Source: JAYPWI01 sp964629575
Lineage (GTDB): Bacteria > Actinomycetota > Acidimicrobiia > Acidimicrobiales > Poriferisodalaceae
DNA: 64,000 nucleotides
Reading direction: 5' to 3'
Assembly (NCBI GenBank): GCA_964629575.1
Contig: CAZVUM010000018.1
Span: 1 to 64,000 of the forward strand
In this document: positions 16,235 through 24,748 of the stretch, piece after piece
Layout: the number at the start of each line of letters is the position of its first letter
How positions within the stretch are numbered: the first letter of the stretch is position 1
Notes under the pieces: model-generated
Databases searched by the model: none
Told to the model about the DNA's origin: nothing
The model's input: only the letters and a program-made list of their open reading frames with translations
Translations under genes and position numbers: made by a program

Positions 16235-17404
16235 ATGAGGCTGTCGTCGTTCGTCCAACGCATCGGGGGCGAGGGGGCGGCGGGGTGGCAAATCCACTTC
16301 ACCGCGCGGCAGGCGGAGGCGGTCGGCGAGGACGTGATCGTCCTGAGCGTCGGCGACCCCGACTTCTCGACCCCTGGCCCGATCATCGAAGCGGCAGTCA
16401 CTGCACTGCGCGACGGCGATACCCACTACGCAGAGATCGACGGAAGGGCCCAGCTGCGTGCCTCGATCGCCCGGCGACTTGCGACACGGCATGGCCTTCC
16501 GGTGGACGAGACCAATGTCGTACCCTTCGCCGGAACCCAGAACGCCCTCTTCGCCAGCTGTTTGTGCCTCTTCGACCAGGGCGACGAAGTGATCGTGTCA
16601 GATCCGATGTACCTGACCTACGAGGCGACGATTCAGGCCACCGGCGCTGCGGTGACCCGCGTTCCGGTGGTCGCAGACGGCCGCTTTCGTCCCGACGTCG
16701 AGGCGATGGCAGCAGCGGTCGGGCCACGCACCAGCGGCATCATGCTCACCACGCCGGCCAACCCGACGGGTGTGGTGATGAGCCGGGCCGAGCTGGAGGT
16801 GATCGCGGAGGCGGCCCGTCGTCACGACCTGTGGGTGATCACCGACGAGGTCTACGCAGACCTCATCTTCGACGGCGAGCATGTCGCGGTCGGGTCCCTC
16901 GACGGAATGGCCGATCGAACCATCACCGTTGGGAGCCTGTCGAAGTCCCACGCGATGACCGGCTGGCGCGTCGGGTGGGCGGCCGGGCCGGCCGAGCTGC
17001 GACCGCACTTCTACAACCTCGGTCTGACGATGCTCTACGGCCTTCCGGGCTTCATGCAGCAGGCGGCCGTCGCAGCTCTCGACGGCCACGATGCCGACGT
17101 CGACGAGATGCGCGACATCTATCGACGCCGCCGCGACCTGGCCGTCGAGATCCTCGAGGAGGCTTCCGACCTCCCGCTGCTGAGCCCCGACGCCGGCATG
17201 TTCCTCCTCGCCGACGTGAGCGCGCACAACGGTGATGCAACGGAGTGGGCGTGGGACCTCTACCGCCAGACCGGTGTGTCCGTGCTGGACGCCGGAGCCT
17301 TCGGCGCTCCGGCCCGAGGGTGGGTGCGCATCAGCTTCACCATCAGCGACGACCAACTCGCCGAAGGCTGCCGAAGAATCGTCGGCTTTACGCGAACGAA
17401 GTGA
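16235..17404 (+). CDS. Class I/II PLP-dependent aminotransferase
   Basis: This 389-residue fold-type I aminotransferase carries the PLP-forming lysine at 237 within VGSLSKSHAMTGWRVGW. It also has the family motif TPANPTGVV and the aspartate in ITDEVYADL that contacts the PLP ring nitrogen. It starts at ATG 16235, divergent from a P450, and ends seven bases before the convergent NTF2-like gene. The family moves amino groups between amino acids and 2-oxoacids, often with glutamate as donor. The specific substrate is not evident, and arginine:pyruvate or aspartate types are equally possible. Confidence 0.85.
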   Translation: MRLSSFVQRIGGEGAAGWQIHFTARQAEAVGEDVIVLSVGDPDFSTPGPIIEAAVTALRDGDTHYAEIDGRAQLRASIARRLATRHGLPVDETNVVPFAGTQNALFASCLCLFDQGDEVIVSDPMYLTYEATIQATGAAVTRVPVVADGRFRPDVEAMAAAVGPRTSGIMLTTPANPTGVVMSRAELEVIAEAARRHDLWVITDEVYADLIFDGEHVAVGSLDGMADRTITVGSLSKSHAMTGWRVGWAAGPAELRPHFYNLGLTMLYGLPGFMQQAAVAALDGHDADVDEMRDIYRRRRDLAVEILEEASDLPLLSPDAGMFLLADVSAHNGDATEWAWDLYRQTGVSVLDAGAFGAPARGWVRISFTISDDQLAEGCRRIVGFTRTK

Positions 17405-17411
17405 CCGCGCC

Positions 17412-17825
17412 CTACTTCTTGTCCACGGCGGCTTCGCGCTTGTCGCGGCGGCGCAGCGTCGTCACCCGGTGCTTCACCCGCCACCCGTCGGCGGTCTTCA
17501 CCACCTCGTCGTAGTACGACGCCGTGCCCGTTCGACCCTGTCCGATAAGAGCCACGATCCGGAAGTGGAGCTTGACGCCATCGTCGGTGTCGTCGACGTA
17601 GATGTTGGTCATCATGTGGGTCCGCGGGTGGGCCGCTTCTTCGTCCATGAACCGGGTGATCTCCTCGAGCCCTTCGAGGCGGGGCGCGCCCAGGTCGGTG
17701 AGATCGAACACGGCGTCCTCGGTGAAGATCCGCGGTAGGCGCTCCCACGCCCGATCGTCGATGCAGTCGCCGTAGCGACCGGGGAGTTCGTGCAGTTCGA
17801 GGCGGTCAGCGAGGTCGATGGCCAT
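17412..17825 (-). CDS. SnoaL/NTF2-like domain protein
   Basis: This 137-residue single-domain protein of the NTF2-like cone fold begins LADRLELHELPGRYGDCIDD, a typical opening helix for the SnoaL_4 group. GWRVKHRVTTLRRRDK forms the closing strands. Related proteins act as dehydratases, isomerases or ring-hydroxylating accessory subunits on steroid-like or polyketide substrates; many have no known activity. The gene lies 45 bases downstream of the PhyH gene on the same strand and may be its operon partner. Confidence 0.7.
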   Translation of the reverse strand: MAIDLADRLELHELPGRYGDCIDDRAWERLPRIFTEDAVFDLTDLGAPRLEGLEEITRFMDEEAAHPRTHMMTNIYVDDTDDGVKLHFRIVALIGQGRTGTASYYDEVVKTADGWRVKHRVTTLRRRDKREAAVDKK

Positions 17826-17870
17826 GGGCGGCGATGGTAGGCCCTCCTCAGGCTCGCTCGCTCGGCCGTC

Positions 17871-18731
17871 TCATCGACCTGCTCGGCGGAACACCACGGG
17901 GAAGGTCTCGTCGTCGTCGATGCGATCCCCCGGCGCTGTTGTCGTGTCGTCGTCGGTGACGATCGGGTCGGCCCCGGGCTTGGGATCCCAGATCGCGTCG
18001 TCGCCCAACCACCGCCAGCTGATCGCGGCCCGTCTGGCCCGGCCGGCGTTCGGTCCGCTGCGATGGACGAGGCGGTAGTCGAACAGCAGCGCGTCGCCCG
18101 GCTCGACCGCGAAGGCGAGGACGTCGTATTCGTCCGGGTGGTCTTCGAAGGCCGGTGCGACGTCGTCGAACGAGCGCAGGTAGTCGGCGATACCGGACCA
18201 CAGCGCCCTTTCGACCTCGTCGGGATCGCGTCCTTCCATGGCCGGGAATTCGGGGCGGAACGTCGTGCCCCACAGGTGCGATCCGCGCACGAACTCGAGA
18301 GAGCTCGACTCGGCATCGGCGGAGGTGAGCGCGACCCACGACGAGCAGATCTGCGTGCCGTCGACGGCCCAGTACGGCCGATCCTGATGCCAGGCGAACT
18401 GCTCTTCGGTGCCCGGATCTTTCACGAACACGTGCTCGAAGTAGCAGCGGACCACGTCGGAACCCATGCCGTCCGCCGCCATCTGGGCGAGCGTCGGGTC
18501 CTCGAGAAATCCCCGGAATGCGGCGTCGCGTGGAAACAGATGGCGGTCCTGGAAGAACATGCCGGGCTTGTCGCTCGGCGTCATCGAGCCGCCTCGCCGC
18601 GATGGCGAGCTGATGAGGCGGTCGACGGCTTCGGCCATGTCGTCGACGGTGGCGGGTTGGACGGCGCCGCGAACGTGCACCACACCGTCGGCCCGGAACC
18701 GTTCGATCTCGTCCTGCGTGAGTTGGCGCAT
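17871..18731 (-). CDS. Phytanoyl-CoA dioxygenase (PhyH) family protein
   Basis: This 286-residue non-haem iron/2-oxoglutarate dioxygenase has the predicted iron ligands H115-x-D117 (FAWHQDRPYW) and H223 (YRLVHRSGPN). The arginine shortly after the distal histidine would bind 2-oxoglutarate. ATG 18731 is preceded by AAGGGG. PhyH proteins hydroxylate acyl-CoAs, ectoine, mitomycin-type or halogenated substrates. The gene is only 20 bases behind the stop of the family-A polymerase gene on the same strand, so it may be cotranscribed with that operon. Its function more likely belongs with the oxidative genes to its left. Confidence 0.85.
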   Translation of the reverse strand: MRQLTQDEIERFRADGVVHVRGAVQPATVDDMAEAVDRLISSPSRRGGSMTPSDKPGMFFQDRHLFPRDAAFRGFLEDPTLAQMAADGMGSDVVRCYFEHVFVKDPGTEEQFAWHQDRPYWAVDGTQICSSWVALTSADAESSSLEFVRGSHLWGTTFRPEFPAMEGRDPDEVERALWSGIADYLRSFDDVAPAFEDHPDEYDVLAFAVEPGDALLFDYRLVHRSGPNAGRARRAAISWRWLGDDAIWDPKPGADPIVTDDDTTTAPGDRIDDDETFPVVFRRAGR

Positions 18732-18751
18732 CTCGACCCCTTCAGCCCGAC

Positions 18752-21208
18752 TCAGTTGAGCACGCCCGCCGCGGGCTGCGCCGCTCCGACCACGTTCAGC
18801 TCGATGACGTCCGAGTCCGAGAGGCTCGTCCGGATGTCTGTGTCGGCGACGGCCGGGATGTCGGGACACCAGATCCGCATCGCCTCCTCGAGGGTCGCCT
18901 TGACCGTCGACGCCACGGCTGCTGCCTCGGAGCGATCGCACTCGATGAGCACAGAGTCGTGCACCGTTTGCACGCCGACGGCGGAGGGGTGTCGCTCGCT
19001 CAACCGTTCGTGGAGGAGGCCGTACGCCTCCAGCATCACATCGGCGACCCCTCCCTGAATGGGGGCATTGCGGTATGCGTTCCCCATGCGTCCCACCCGT
19101 TCTCGAAGCGAACGGTCGAGCAGCGTCGCGGTCGCGTCTTCGCCCATTGTTCGGGTGACCTCATCGATCACGGCCCGTCGAAGAGTTCGGTCCTCGAGGA
19201 GCTTGTCGGCCGCGACTGCGTTCAACAGCTGGCCGGCGTCGTCCTCGAAGCGGGTGCCGAGACGCGCCGTGAGGTTCGCACGGACACGGGTCGGTCCCTC
19301 TTTGGGGGAGCGCACTGCGATCGAGGTGGCGGTCGCCAGGAGCCCTTCGGTGTGGATCGTGAACTGCTGACGGCGGCCCGCGAGGGTGTGGGATGCGAAC
19401 CCGAAGGGCGTTCCGTCGACTGTGAGGGCGACCGGCGCGTTGAACGAGAGAACCCAAGCGACCTCGTCGAGGGTGTGTTCGTCGCGGAGTCGATCATGGA
19501 CCTCATCGGCGGTCGGCCAGCGGTGAGATTCGTCTCGAAACGTCCTCCGGACAGCCCGGACGACAGGCCACAGCCGATGGAGCTGCAGGGTCAGCGGCCA
19601 GTCCATGGCAGGCAGCGTGGCCGAGAGATGTTCGATGAAGTCGTCGCGCTCGGTTACCCACCCCGCGATCTGTGGGTAGGCGCCCAGGTAGGAGTCGAGG
19701 AGACCCTCGCCCTCGTCCTTGGTGGTCTCCACGCCACTGTGGCTCAGACTTCTCGCCAGTCCTGCGCCGCGTTGTCCGTAGACGATTCCGAAATTGATCC
19801 GCTTGGCCTTGGCGCGGAACTCGTCGTACGCGGAGGGGTCCGAGTCGCGCAGCCCGGCCATCGTCACGCCGAACATCCGCTCGGCGGTCGCCTCGTGAAT
19901 GTCGAGTCCGTCGATGAAGGCCTGGCGCAGGTTGTGGTCGCCGGCGACCTGGGTAACGAATCGCAGCTCGGCCTGGCTCAGATCGGCGTACACGAAGACG
20001 CGCTCGGGGTCGTGGGGACGAATGTGCGGCTTCATCTTCGGCGTGAAGTTCTGCGCGTTCGGATTTCGACTCGCCAACCGCCCGGTGTTCGTTCCGACGA
20101 CTTGGAGGTACTCGGGGTGGAGGCGGCCGTCGGCGTGGAGATGCTCGCGGATGGTGTCGCCGTAGGTGGACAGCACTTTGGTGAGGTCCCGGTGTTCGAG
20201 CAGGAGCTCGCAGAGGTCACCGCCGATGCCGGCCAGTGCGGTTGCGGTCAGGGAGTCGGTGGGGAGGAGCAGCCGGGGCTCGCCGTGTTCGCGAATGGCC
20301 CACCCGCGAACCAGGTCCGTCGAGTGCTCGTTGAGGATCTCCTTCACCTGCCGCTCGCTGGCCGGGTTCCACGTGGGCTCGAGATGCTCGCTGAACAGCG
20401 ACGCCTGCCCGCCGCCCGTTCGCTCGGCCAGCGTGCCCATGACCGCTCGGAGCCGCTCGTCCATCTCCCTCAGCCGGTGCTGCCAACCGTCCCAATCGAA
20501 CGGCAGTCCGGCTCGTTCCATGTGGTCGAGGAACGGCCGAGCCCGTTGTTCCAACCCACAGACTCTGTTGAGGCCCTCATCCTCGATGCGGCGGCGAATG
20601 ACGTCTGCGACCCACATCGTTTCGACGGCGTCGGCTGCCGCGTAGGCGATCTGCTCGTCGGAGAGCCGATCCGACGCCGTGTACGAGAGCTGAGTGGTGC
20701 CTTTGCCCTGGGCGTGAATCCCGAGGTACCACTCCGCCGCCCAGGCCAGCCCGTGGTAAAAGCCGAAGCCGCTGACCCCCTGGTGGATGAGCGCGTCCGC
20801 GAGCTGTGCATCCCACCAGACCACCGACTCCACGTTCTCGCCGGCCCGGCGGGCCACATCGATTACGTCGCGGTCGAGCACTCGCGCATCGAAGTCCGCG
20901 TTCCAGGCATCTGCTCGAACTCCCGAGAGCGTCCTCGCCACGTGGATCCGGTCGACGAGGCCGACGTCGATGACCCAGGCCTTCTCGGTCCCGTCGGGGG
21001 CGCGGGTGGCGGCGCTGATCACCCGAAGCGGGCCAGGTCCGCGGTCGACGCCGCGGGGATCGAACACGGTCTCGGTGTCGATGGCGCACGCGATTGCTCC
21101 GAGGAGATGTTCCCTGAGCTCGTCCAACTGGCGTGGCCCGACGAAGGTGAGTGCAACATCGCCTGGTGACCGGTCCGCCCTCGGTCGCGGGTCGTAGGGA
21201 GCAGCCAC
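18752..21208 (-). CDS. Atypical family-A DNA polymerase with 3'-5' exonuclease domain
   Basis: This 818-residue protein has no 5' nuclease domain. Residues about 15-210 form a DnaQ/RNase D-like proofreading domain, with the acidic residues D43, E45, D105, and Y189-x3-D193. The polymerase part has motif A (VYADLSQAELR, D409), motif B (R465..K469..F473..Y477-G) and motif C (TVHDSV, H750-D751). A stretch of roughly 150 residues around 530-705 replaces the short segment normally found between fingers and the NAPIQGG helix (about 714-720). Klenow-like actinobacterial paralogues are usually near 560 residues. Start GTG 21208. Neighbours suggest coexpression with aminotransferases and a sulfotransferase. 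A repair or accessory replication role is inferred. Confidence 0.85.
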   Translation of the reverse strand: MAAPYDPRPRADRSPGDVALTFVGPRQLDELREHLLGAIACAIDTETVFDPRGVDRGPGPLRVISAATRAPDGTEKAWVIDVGLVDRIHVARTLSGVRADAWNADFDARVLDRDVIDVARRAGENVESVVWWDAQLADALIHQGVSGFGFYHGLAWAAEWYLGIHAQGKGTTQLSYTASDRLSDEQIAYAAADAVETMWVADVIRRRIEDEGLNRVCGLEQRARPFLDHMERAGLPFDWDGWQHRLREMDERLRAVMGTLAERTGGGQASLFSEHLEPTWNPASERQVKEILNEHSTDLVRGWAIREHGEPRLLLPTDSLTATALAGIGGDLCELLLEHRDLTKVLSTYGDTIREHLHADGRLHPEYLQVVGTNTGRLASRNPNAQNFTPKMKPHIRPHDPERVFVYADLSQAELRFVTQVAGDHNLRQAFIDGLDIHEATAERMFGVTMAGLRDSDPSAYDEFRAKAKRINFGIVYGQRGAGLARSLSHSGVETTKDEGEGLLDSYLGAYPQIAGWVTERDDFIEHLSATLPAMDWPLTLQLHRLWPVVRAVRRTFRDESHRWPTADEVHDRLRDEHTLDEVAWVLSFNAPVALTVDGTPFGFASHTLAGRRQQFTIHTEGLLATATSIAVRSPKEGPTRVRANLTARLGTRFEDDAGQLLNAVAADKLLEDRTLRRAVIDEVTRTMGEDATATLLDRSLRERVGRMGNAYRNAPIQGGVADVMLEAYGLLHERLSERHPSAVGVQTVHDSVLIECDRSEAAAVASTVKATLEEAMRIWCPDIPAVADTDIRTSLSDSDVIELNVVGAAQPAAGVLN

Positions 21209-21217
21209 CTGGCCACC

Positions 21218-22390
21218 CTATGCGGGTCGGGCGTCGCTCCGGTCGAGCTCCGCGAGTCGATGCGGGAGCTCAGCGATCTCTGATTCGGTCAGGTTGGCGA
21301 ACGACATCCGCAGCATGGCCTCGTCTCCGGTGGTGAACGCGGTGCCCGGGATGACGAGGACGTCGTGATCCAGCACGAGGCGGTGGACCACCTCATCCGT
21401 CGGCGCGTCGACGCTGTGTCGAACCCATCCGAAGTACGCGCCGGTGGAGACGATCTCGATCCCGCCCGGCCCGCCGGCCAGTGCGTCCCTGAAGTGGCGC
21501 TCCAAGTCGCGAATACGGCTCACCTGTTCGTCGCGCCAGCCTGTGGCGTGACGCAGCCCGGCGAGGGCCGCCTCCTGACCGATGCGCGGCGCGCTGATCG
21601 CCACGCAGTCGAGAACCTTCAGGGCCTCGGTCACCATCGCAGGTCCGCCCACCAGTGCTCCGACGCGGTACCCAGGGATGGCGAAGTCCTTCGAGAAGCT
21701 GTGGAGGCTGACGACGTGATCGCCCCAGTCGGGATCCGCGAACAACCCGTGCGGGGCATGCTCGTGATCGCGAAACATCCGGTAGGTCTCATCGACCACC
21801 AGCACGATCCCGCGCCGGCGGCACAGTTCTCCGAACGCCTCGATCACGGCAGGCGGGAGCGTGACCCCGCTGGGGTTGCCCGGTGTGACGAGCACGATCA
21901 AGCGGGTGTTGCTCCGCACGAGCGCTTCGGCGGCCTCGGCGTCGGGGACGAGCGCGTGTGAGGGCATGAGGTGGGAGACCTCCACGCCCTCGACCCGCAG
22001 CCACATGTCGTGGTTGAAGTAGTGCGGCGACACGAGGATGGCGTGATCGCCAGGACCGGCCAGCGCCGATGCGGCGATGCAGAAGGCCTGGTTGCAGCCG
22101 GCGGTGATCAACACATTGCCTGCACCGAAGGGAGTGCCGTAGCTCTGCTCGAGGTCGTGGGCGAAGGCTTCACGCAGCTGAGGAAGGCCGGGCTGAGGCG
22201 CGTAGCGGCCGGTGTCTGGTTCGAGCGCGGCGCTCGCGATTCGCTCCGCCACCACGTCGGCCGGAGGGAACGACGGTGCGGCCTGCGAGAGATCGAGCAG
22301 CGGTCGCTCATTGGTGCGCTGTGGCACCAGTGCGTGCGCTGCGCCGATGGGGGAGTGAATCAGCGACTCGACGCGGGCAGCGAACTCCAT
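21218..22390 (-). CDS. Class I/II PLP-dependent aminotransferase
   Basis: This 390-residue fold-type I aminotransferase has the predicted PLP lysine at 234 in SFSKDFAIPGYR. TPGNPSGV and VVDETYRMF are the usual cofactor-site blocks. Its ATG at 22390 overlaps the sulfotransferase stop by one base (TGATG), and the polymerase gene begins nine bases after its stop. It sits in a minus-strand operon with another PLP enzyme of fold type IV and a small sulfotransferase. This suggests a biosynthetic pathway for an amino-group-containing, sulfated metabolite, but no substrate can be assigned from sequence. Confidence 0.85.
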   Translation of the reverse strand: MEFAARVESLIHSPIGAAHALVPQRTNERPLLDLSQAAPSFPPADVVAERIASAALEPDTGRYAPQPGLPQLREAFAHDLEQSYGTPFGAGNVLITAGCNQAFCIAASALAGPGDHAILVSPHYFNHDMWLRVEGVEVSHLMPSHALVPDAEAAEALVRSNTRLIVLVTPGNPSGVTLPPAVIEAFGELCRRRGIVLVVDETYRMFRDHEHAPHGLFADPDWGDHVVSLHSFSKDFAIPGYRVGALVGGPAMVTEALKVLDCVAISAPRIGQEAALAGLRHATGWRDEQVSRIRDLERHFRDALAGGPGGIEIVSTGAYFGWVRHSVDAPTDEVVHRLVLDHDVLVIPGTAFTTGDEAMLRMSFANLTESEIAELPHRLAELDRSDARPA

Positions 22391-23031
22391 CAGCTCCCCT
22401 CCTGCTCACGTCGCCTGGACTCGCGGTATGCCGCGAAGTCGGCGCGGGTGTTGCGATGCGGAAACTCGACGTCTGGTACTTCGATGCCCAGCCGGTCGCA
22501 GATCGGCTCCCATCCATCCGACGCCCTCCACACCAGCAGTCGATCCGGCGGGACGGTGCTCTTCACCTCGTCGTTGTGGCGCTGCGCAGCTGCGATGGCT
22601 GCCTCCTTGTCGCCCAGTTCGGTCGTGAACCTGCTGCGGCAGATGGCAGCGAACATCTTCCCGAGCGCCTTGTCGGAGTCCGACGGCGTCAGCGTGGGAT
22701 CGGGAGGGCTGAAGATCGTGTTGCTGGCAGACTCGAACCAGCGCTCGTGATCACGCTCGGACAGCAGCACCAGCGCGGCGGGGAACGCCTCCATCAGCTC
22801 GGGCCAGAACGACGCCCCCGGCCAGTCCACCTGCGCGGTGTAGCCGTCGAGTACCTCGTGCCAGTCGGGCATGTCGCCCTCGGCCGCCTGGTGCCACCAG
22901 GTGATCTGATCGCCCTTGCCGAGGACCTCGAACATGTGGTGGCAGGGACCGTCCAACAGGAGTTCGAGCGCCATCTTGAGGCTGGCGGTTCCCGTCCGGC
23001 CGAGCCCTGCGCCGATCACCCGAAGCGTCAT
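22390..23031 (-). CDS. Small sulfotransferase (Sulfotransfer_4-like)
   Basis: This 213-residue P-loop-like protein has an N terminus, RVIGAGLGRTGTASLKMALE, that matches the PAPS 5'-phosphosulfate-binding loop of the sulfotransferase family with the GxGRTGTxSL signature. The middle part contains ALVLLSERDHERWFES, where 3'-phosphate-binding residues are expected. Start ATG 23031 overlaps the stop of the upstream class-IV aminotransferase (ATGA), and its stop overlaps the next start, so translation is coupled on both sides. The predicted reaction is transfer of sulfate from PAPS to a hydroxyl or amine of a small molecule. The acceptor is unknown. Confidence 0.78.
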   Translation of the reverse strand: MTLRVIGAGLGRTGTASLKMALELLLDGPCHHMFEVLGKGDQITWWHQAAEGDMPDWHEVLDGYTAQVDWPGASFWPELMEAFPAALVLLSERDHERWFESASNTIFSPPDPTLTPSDSDKALGKMFAAICRSRFTTELGDKEAAIAAAQRHNDEVKSTVPPDRLLVWRASDGWEPICDRLGIEVPDVEFPHRNTRADFAAYRESRRREQEGS

Positions 23032-24050
23032 GGGTACGGAACCTCGATGAAGTCGCGCTCCTCGCCGGCGGCGGGGCCGGCTGCGAGCTCGCTCTCGAGT
23101 AGCTCGAGAAGCCGGGTCGCGACGGGGCCGACCTTTCCGTCGCCGATGGCGACACCGTCCCAGCTCGTCGCTGGGAAGATGTGGGTGTCGCCCCCGCTCA
23201 GGAACATTTCCCGCGAACCCTTTCCGCGGCGATCGTCGGCGCGAACCGGCTCTTGCGAGACCGATCGCACGAGGCCTTCGGGCACCAGGTGACTCTCGGC
23301 CAGCTCGAGTACTCGGCGGACCGTCGTGCCGCTGAGGATCCCGACGAATGGCGGGGTCACCAGGTCGCCATCGGCGGTGACGAAGGTGGTGTTCAGCACG
23401 CAGGCCTCTGCGAGGAATCCGTCTGGCTTCACCAGGATCCCGAACATGCCGCCGCGGTCGACCGCCTCCATGTGGGTGAGCACGTTGAGGAGGTAGTTGT
23501 TGGACTTGATGGTGGCGAGCAGTTCGGGCTTCATCGGCGTGTCGGTGACGGTTGCCTCGTTGAAGCCGTCCCGGGTGAGGTCGACCTCGCCGACGATGAG
23601 GTGGCCGGAGTCGAAGATCACGCAGTAGAAACACGGCTCTTCGCATTCGAGTGGGCTGAAGCTGAAACCGCCCGGCCCCGGACTCAGCCAATACCGAACG
23701 GAGCCGTTACGCAGACCCGACGCCGACGCGGTGTCGATCACCATCTCGATCAGGTCGTCCTTGGTCCAGTCGTGTTCGATGCGGGCGAGCGACGCACTGC
23801 GCAGCAGGCGGTCGAGGTGGATGCCCAGCCGGTAAAGACGACCTTCGGCCAGGGTGCAGGTGTCGAACACGCCGTGGCCGCGGTGCACCAGGTGGTCGTC
23901 GATCGGGAGGGCCATCAACGCCGGGTCGGTGATCACACCGCCGAGGTACGAGCTGAACATCGCACGCAGCGGCGTGCCAGACGACCGGCGCTTCTGCAGC
24001 TGCTCCACGACCTCGTCGGAAGGGATGATGCGACGGCTCGGACGGCTCAC
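23028..24050 (-). CDS. Class IV (BCAT/D-amino-acid type) aminotransferase
   Basis: This is a 340-residue fold-type IV PLP enzyme when started at GTG 24050. The predicted catalytic lysine is near 182 in LLATIKSNNYLLNVL, and GVFDTCTLAEGRLYRL and HLDRLLRSA are typical family blocks. The longer frame to 24116 adds only a basic low-complexity stretch without a ribosome binding site; GGAGGGG lies upstream of 24050. It is the first gene of the minus-strand operon and is coupled by ATGA to the sulfotransferase. Branched-chain aminotransferase, D-amino-acid aminotransferase and aminodeoxychorismate lyase share this fold, and the choice is open. Confidence 0.83.
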   Translation of the reverse strand: MSRPSRRIIPSDEVVEQLQKRRSSGTPLRAMFSSYLGGVITDPALMALPIDDHLVHRGHGVFDTCTLAEGRLYRLGIHLDRLLRSASLARIEHDWTKDDLIEMVIDTASASGLRNGSVRYWLSPGPGGFSFSPLECEEPCFYCVIFDSGHLIVGEVDLTRDGFNEATVTDTPMKPELLATIKSNNYLLNVLTHMEAVDRGGMFGILVKPDGFLAEACVLNTTFVTADGDLVTPPFVGILSGTTVRRVLELAESHLVPEGLVRSVSQEPVRADDRRGKGSREMFLSGGDTHIFPATSWDGVAIGDGKVGPVATRLLELLESELAAGPAAGEERDFIEVPYP

Positions 24051-24105
24051 CGCGCCGAATCTACCCCTCCTCTCAGATCCGCTGTTCCCCGACCTCCTCC
24101 TTTTT

Positions 24106-24175
24106 GGGAGCGTCACCGCCCGGAATCCGAGCGCTGGCGCGCCCGAAAGGGCGCACCGCGGGCGGTGACGCGCCC
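24106..24175. promoter_or_regulatory. Strongly structured divergent intergenic region
   Basis: A perfect 12-base inverted repeat (24110-24121 and 24160-24171), extendable by GGG/CCC past one mismatch, encloses an inner hairpin at about 24136-24157. That hairpin has a GAAA tetraloop closed by GCGCGCCC/GGGCGCAC. It lies between the class-IV aminotransferase operon (minus) and the ferritin-like gene (plus). No T-tract follows on either strand, so it is more likely a leader or cruciform element than a terminator. Confidence 0.6.
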
Positions 24176-24238
24176 AGAATCGAATAGCGTCCTTCCCGGC
24201 GCGGGAATACCGGGCCGCAACCTGTGGAGAGGAACCCC

Positions 24239-24742
24239 ATGGCAGACAAGCCCAGCTACCTCGGAATGCTCAACGCGATCGCAGTAGCCGAAACCTCAGC
24301 GGCGAGTGTCTTCTCCGAATGGGCCGACACGACCACCGACAAGCGATTCGCGAAGACCTTGCGGCTCGTCGCCATGCGCGAGGCCGAGCACGGCCTCGCG
24401 TTCGCGAAGCGAGTGATGGAGCTCGGCTACGACGTGCGCGAGCCCGAATCAGATCCGAGTGCCGATCTCCGCAAGGTGGCCCGATCCAGCCGCAGCGATG
24501 CGTCGAAGCTGCGCGGGATGAAGTTCCACCGCGCGCCGGGCGGCGCCGACATCTTCGATTCGATGTTCGCAGACAAGACGATCGACCCGGTCACCGGCGG
24601 TCTCCTGGGCCGCTACATCGCCGAGGAGCGCGACACCGGCTTCAAGCTGAAGGCCGAGTTCGACCGCATCAACGCCCGCGAGACCAAGGCGAAGGAGCGG
24701 GCAGCGGCGCGCACCTCGTCGAAGACCCGGAAGAAGAAGTAG
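24239..24742 (+). CDS. Ferritin-like domain protein
   Basis: This 167-residue, mainly helical protein contains AETSAASVFSEWAD and, about 33 residues later, MREAEHGLAFAKRVMELGY. Its glutamates and ExxH motif fit one half of a di-iron four-helix bundle of the ferritin/rubrerythrin type. The second half has YIAEERDTGFKLKAEFDR, with a further acidic helix. ATG 24239 follows GAGAGGAA. The C terminus is a lysine/arginine-rich tail (KTRKKK) that may bind nucleic acid. The function may be iron storage or oxidative-stress protection. A 91-residue gene follows six bases later. Confidence 0.65.
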   Translation: MADKPSYLGMLNAIAVAETSAASVFSEWADTTTDKRFAKTLRLVAMREAEHGLAFAKRVMELGYDVREPESDPSADLRKVARSSRSDASKLRGMKFHRAPGGADIFDSMFADKTIDPVTGGLLGRYIAEERDTGFKLKAEFDRINARETKAKERAAARTSSKTRKKK

Positions 24743-24748
24743 GCGGCG

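Noticed and set aside
18752..21208. Phage origin of the family-A polymerase
   Set aside because: No integrase, structural, lysis or other phage genes and no attachment repeats flank it.
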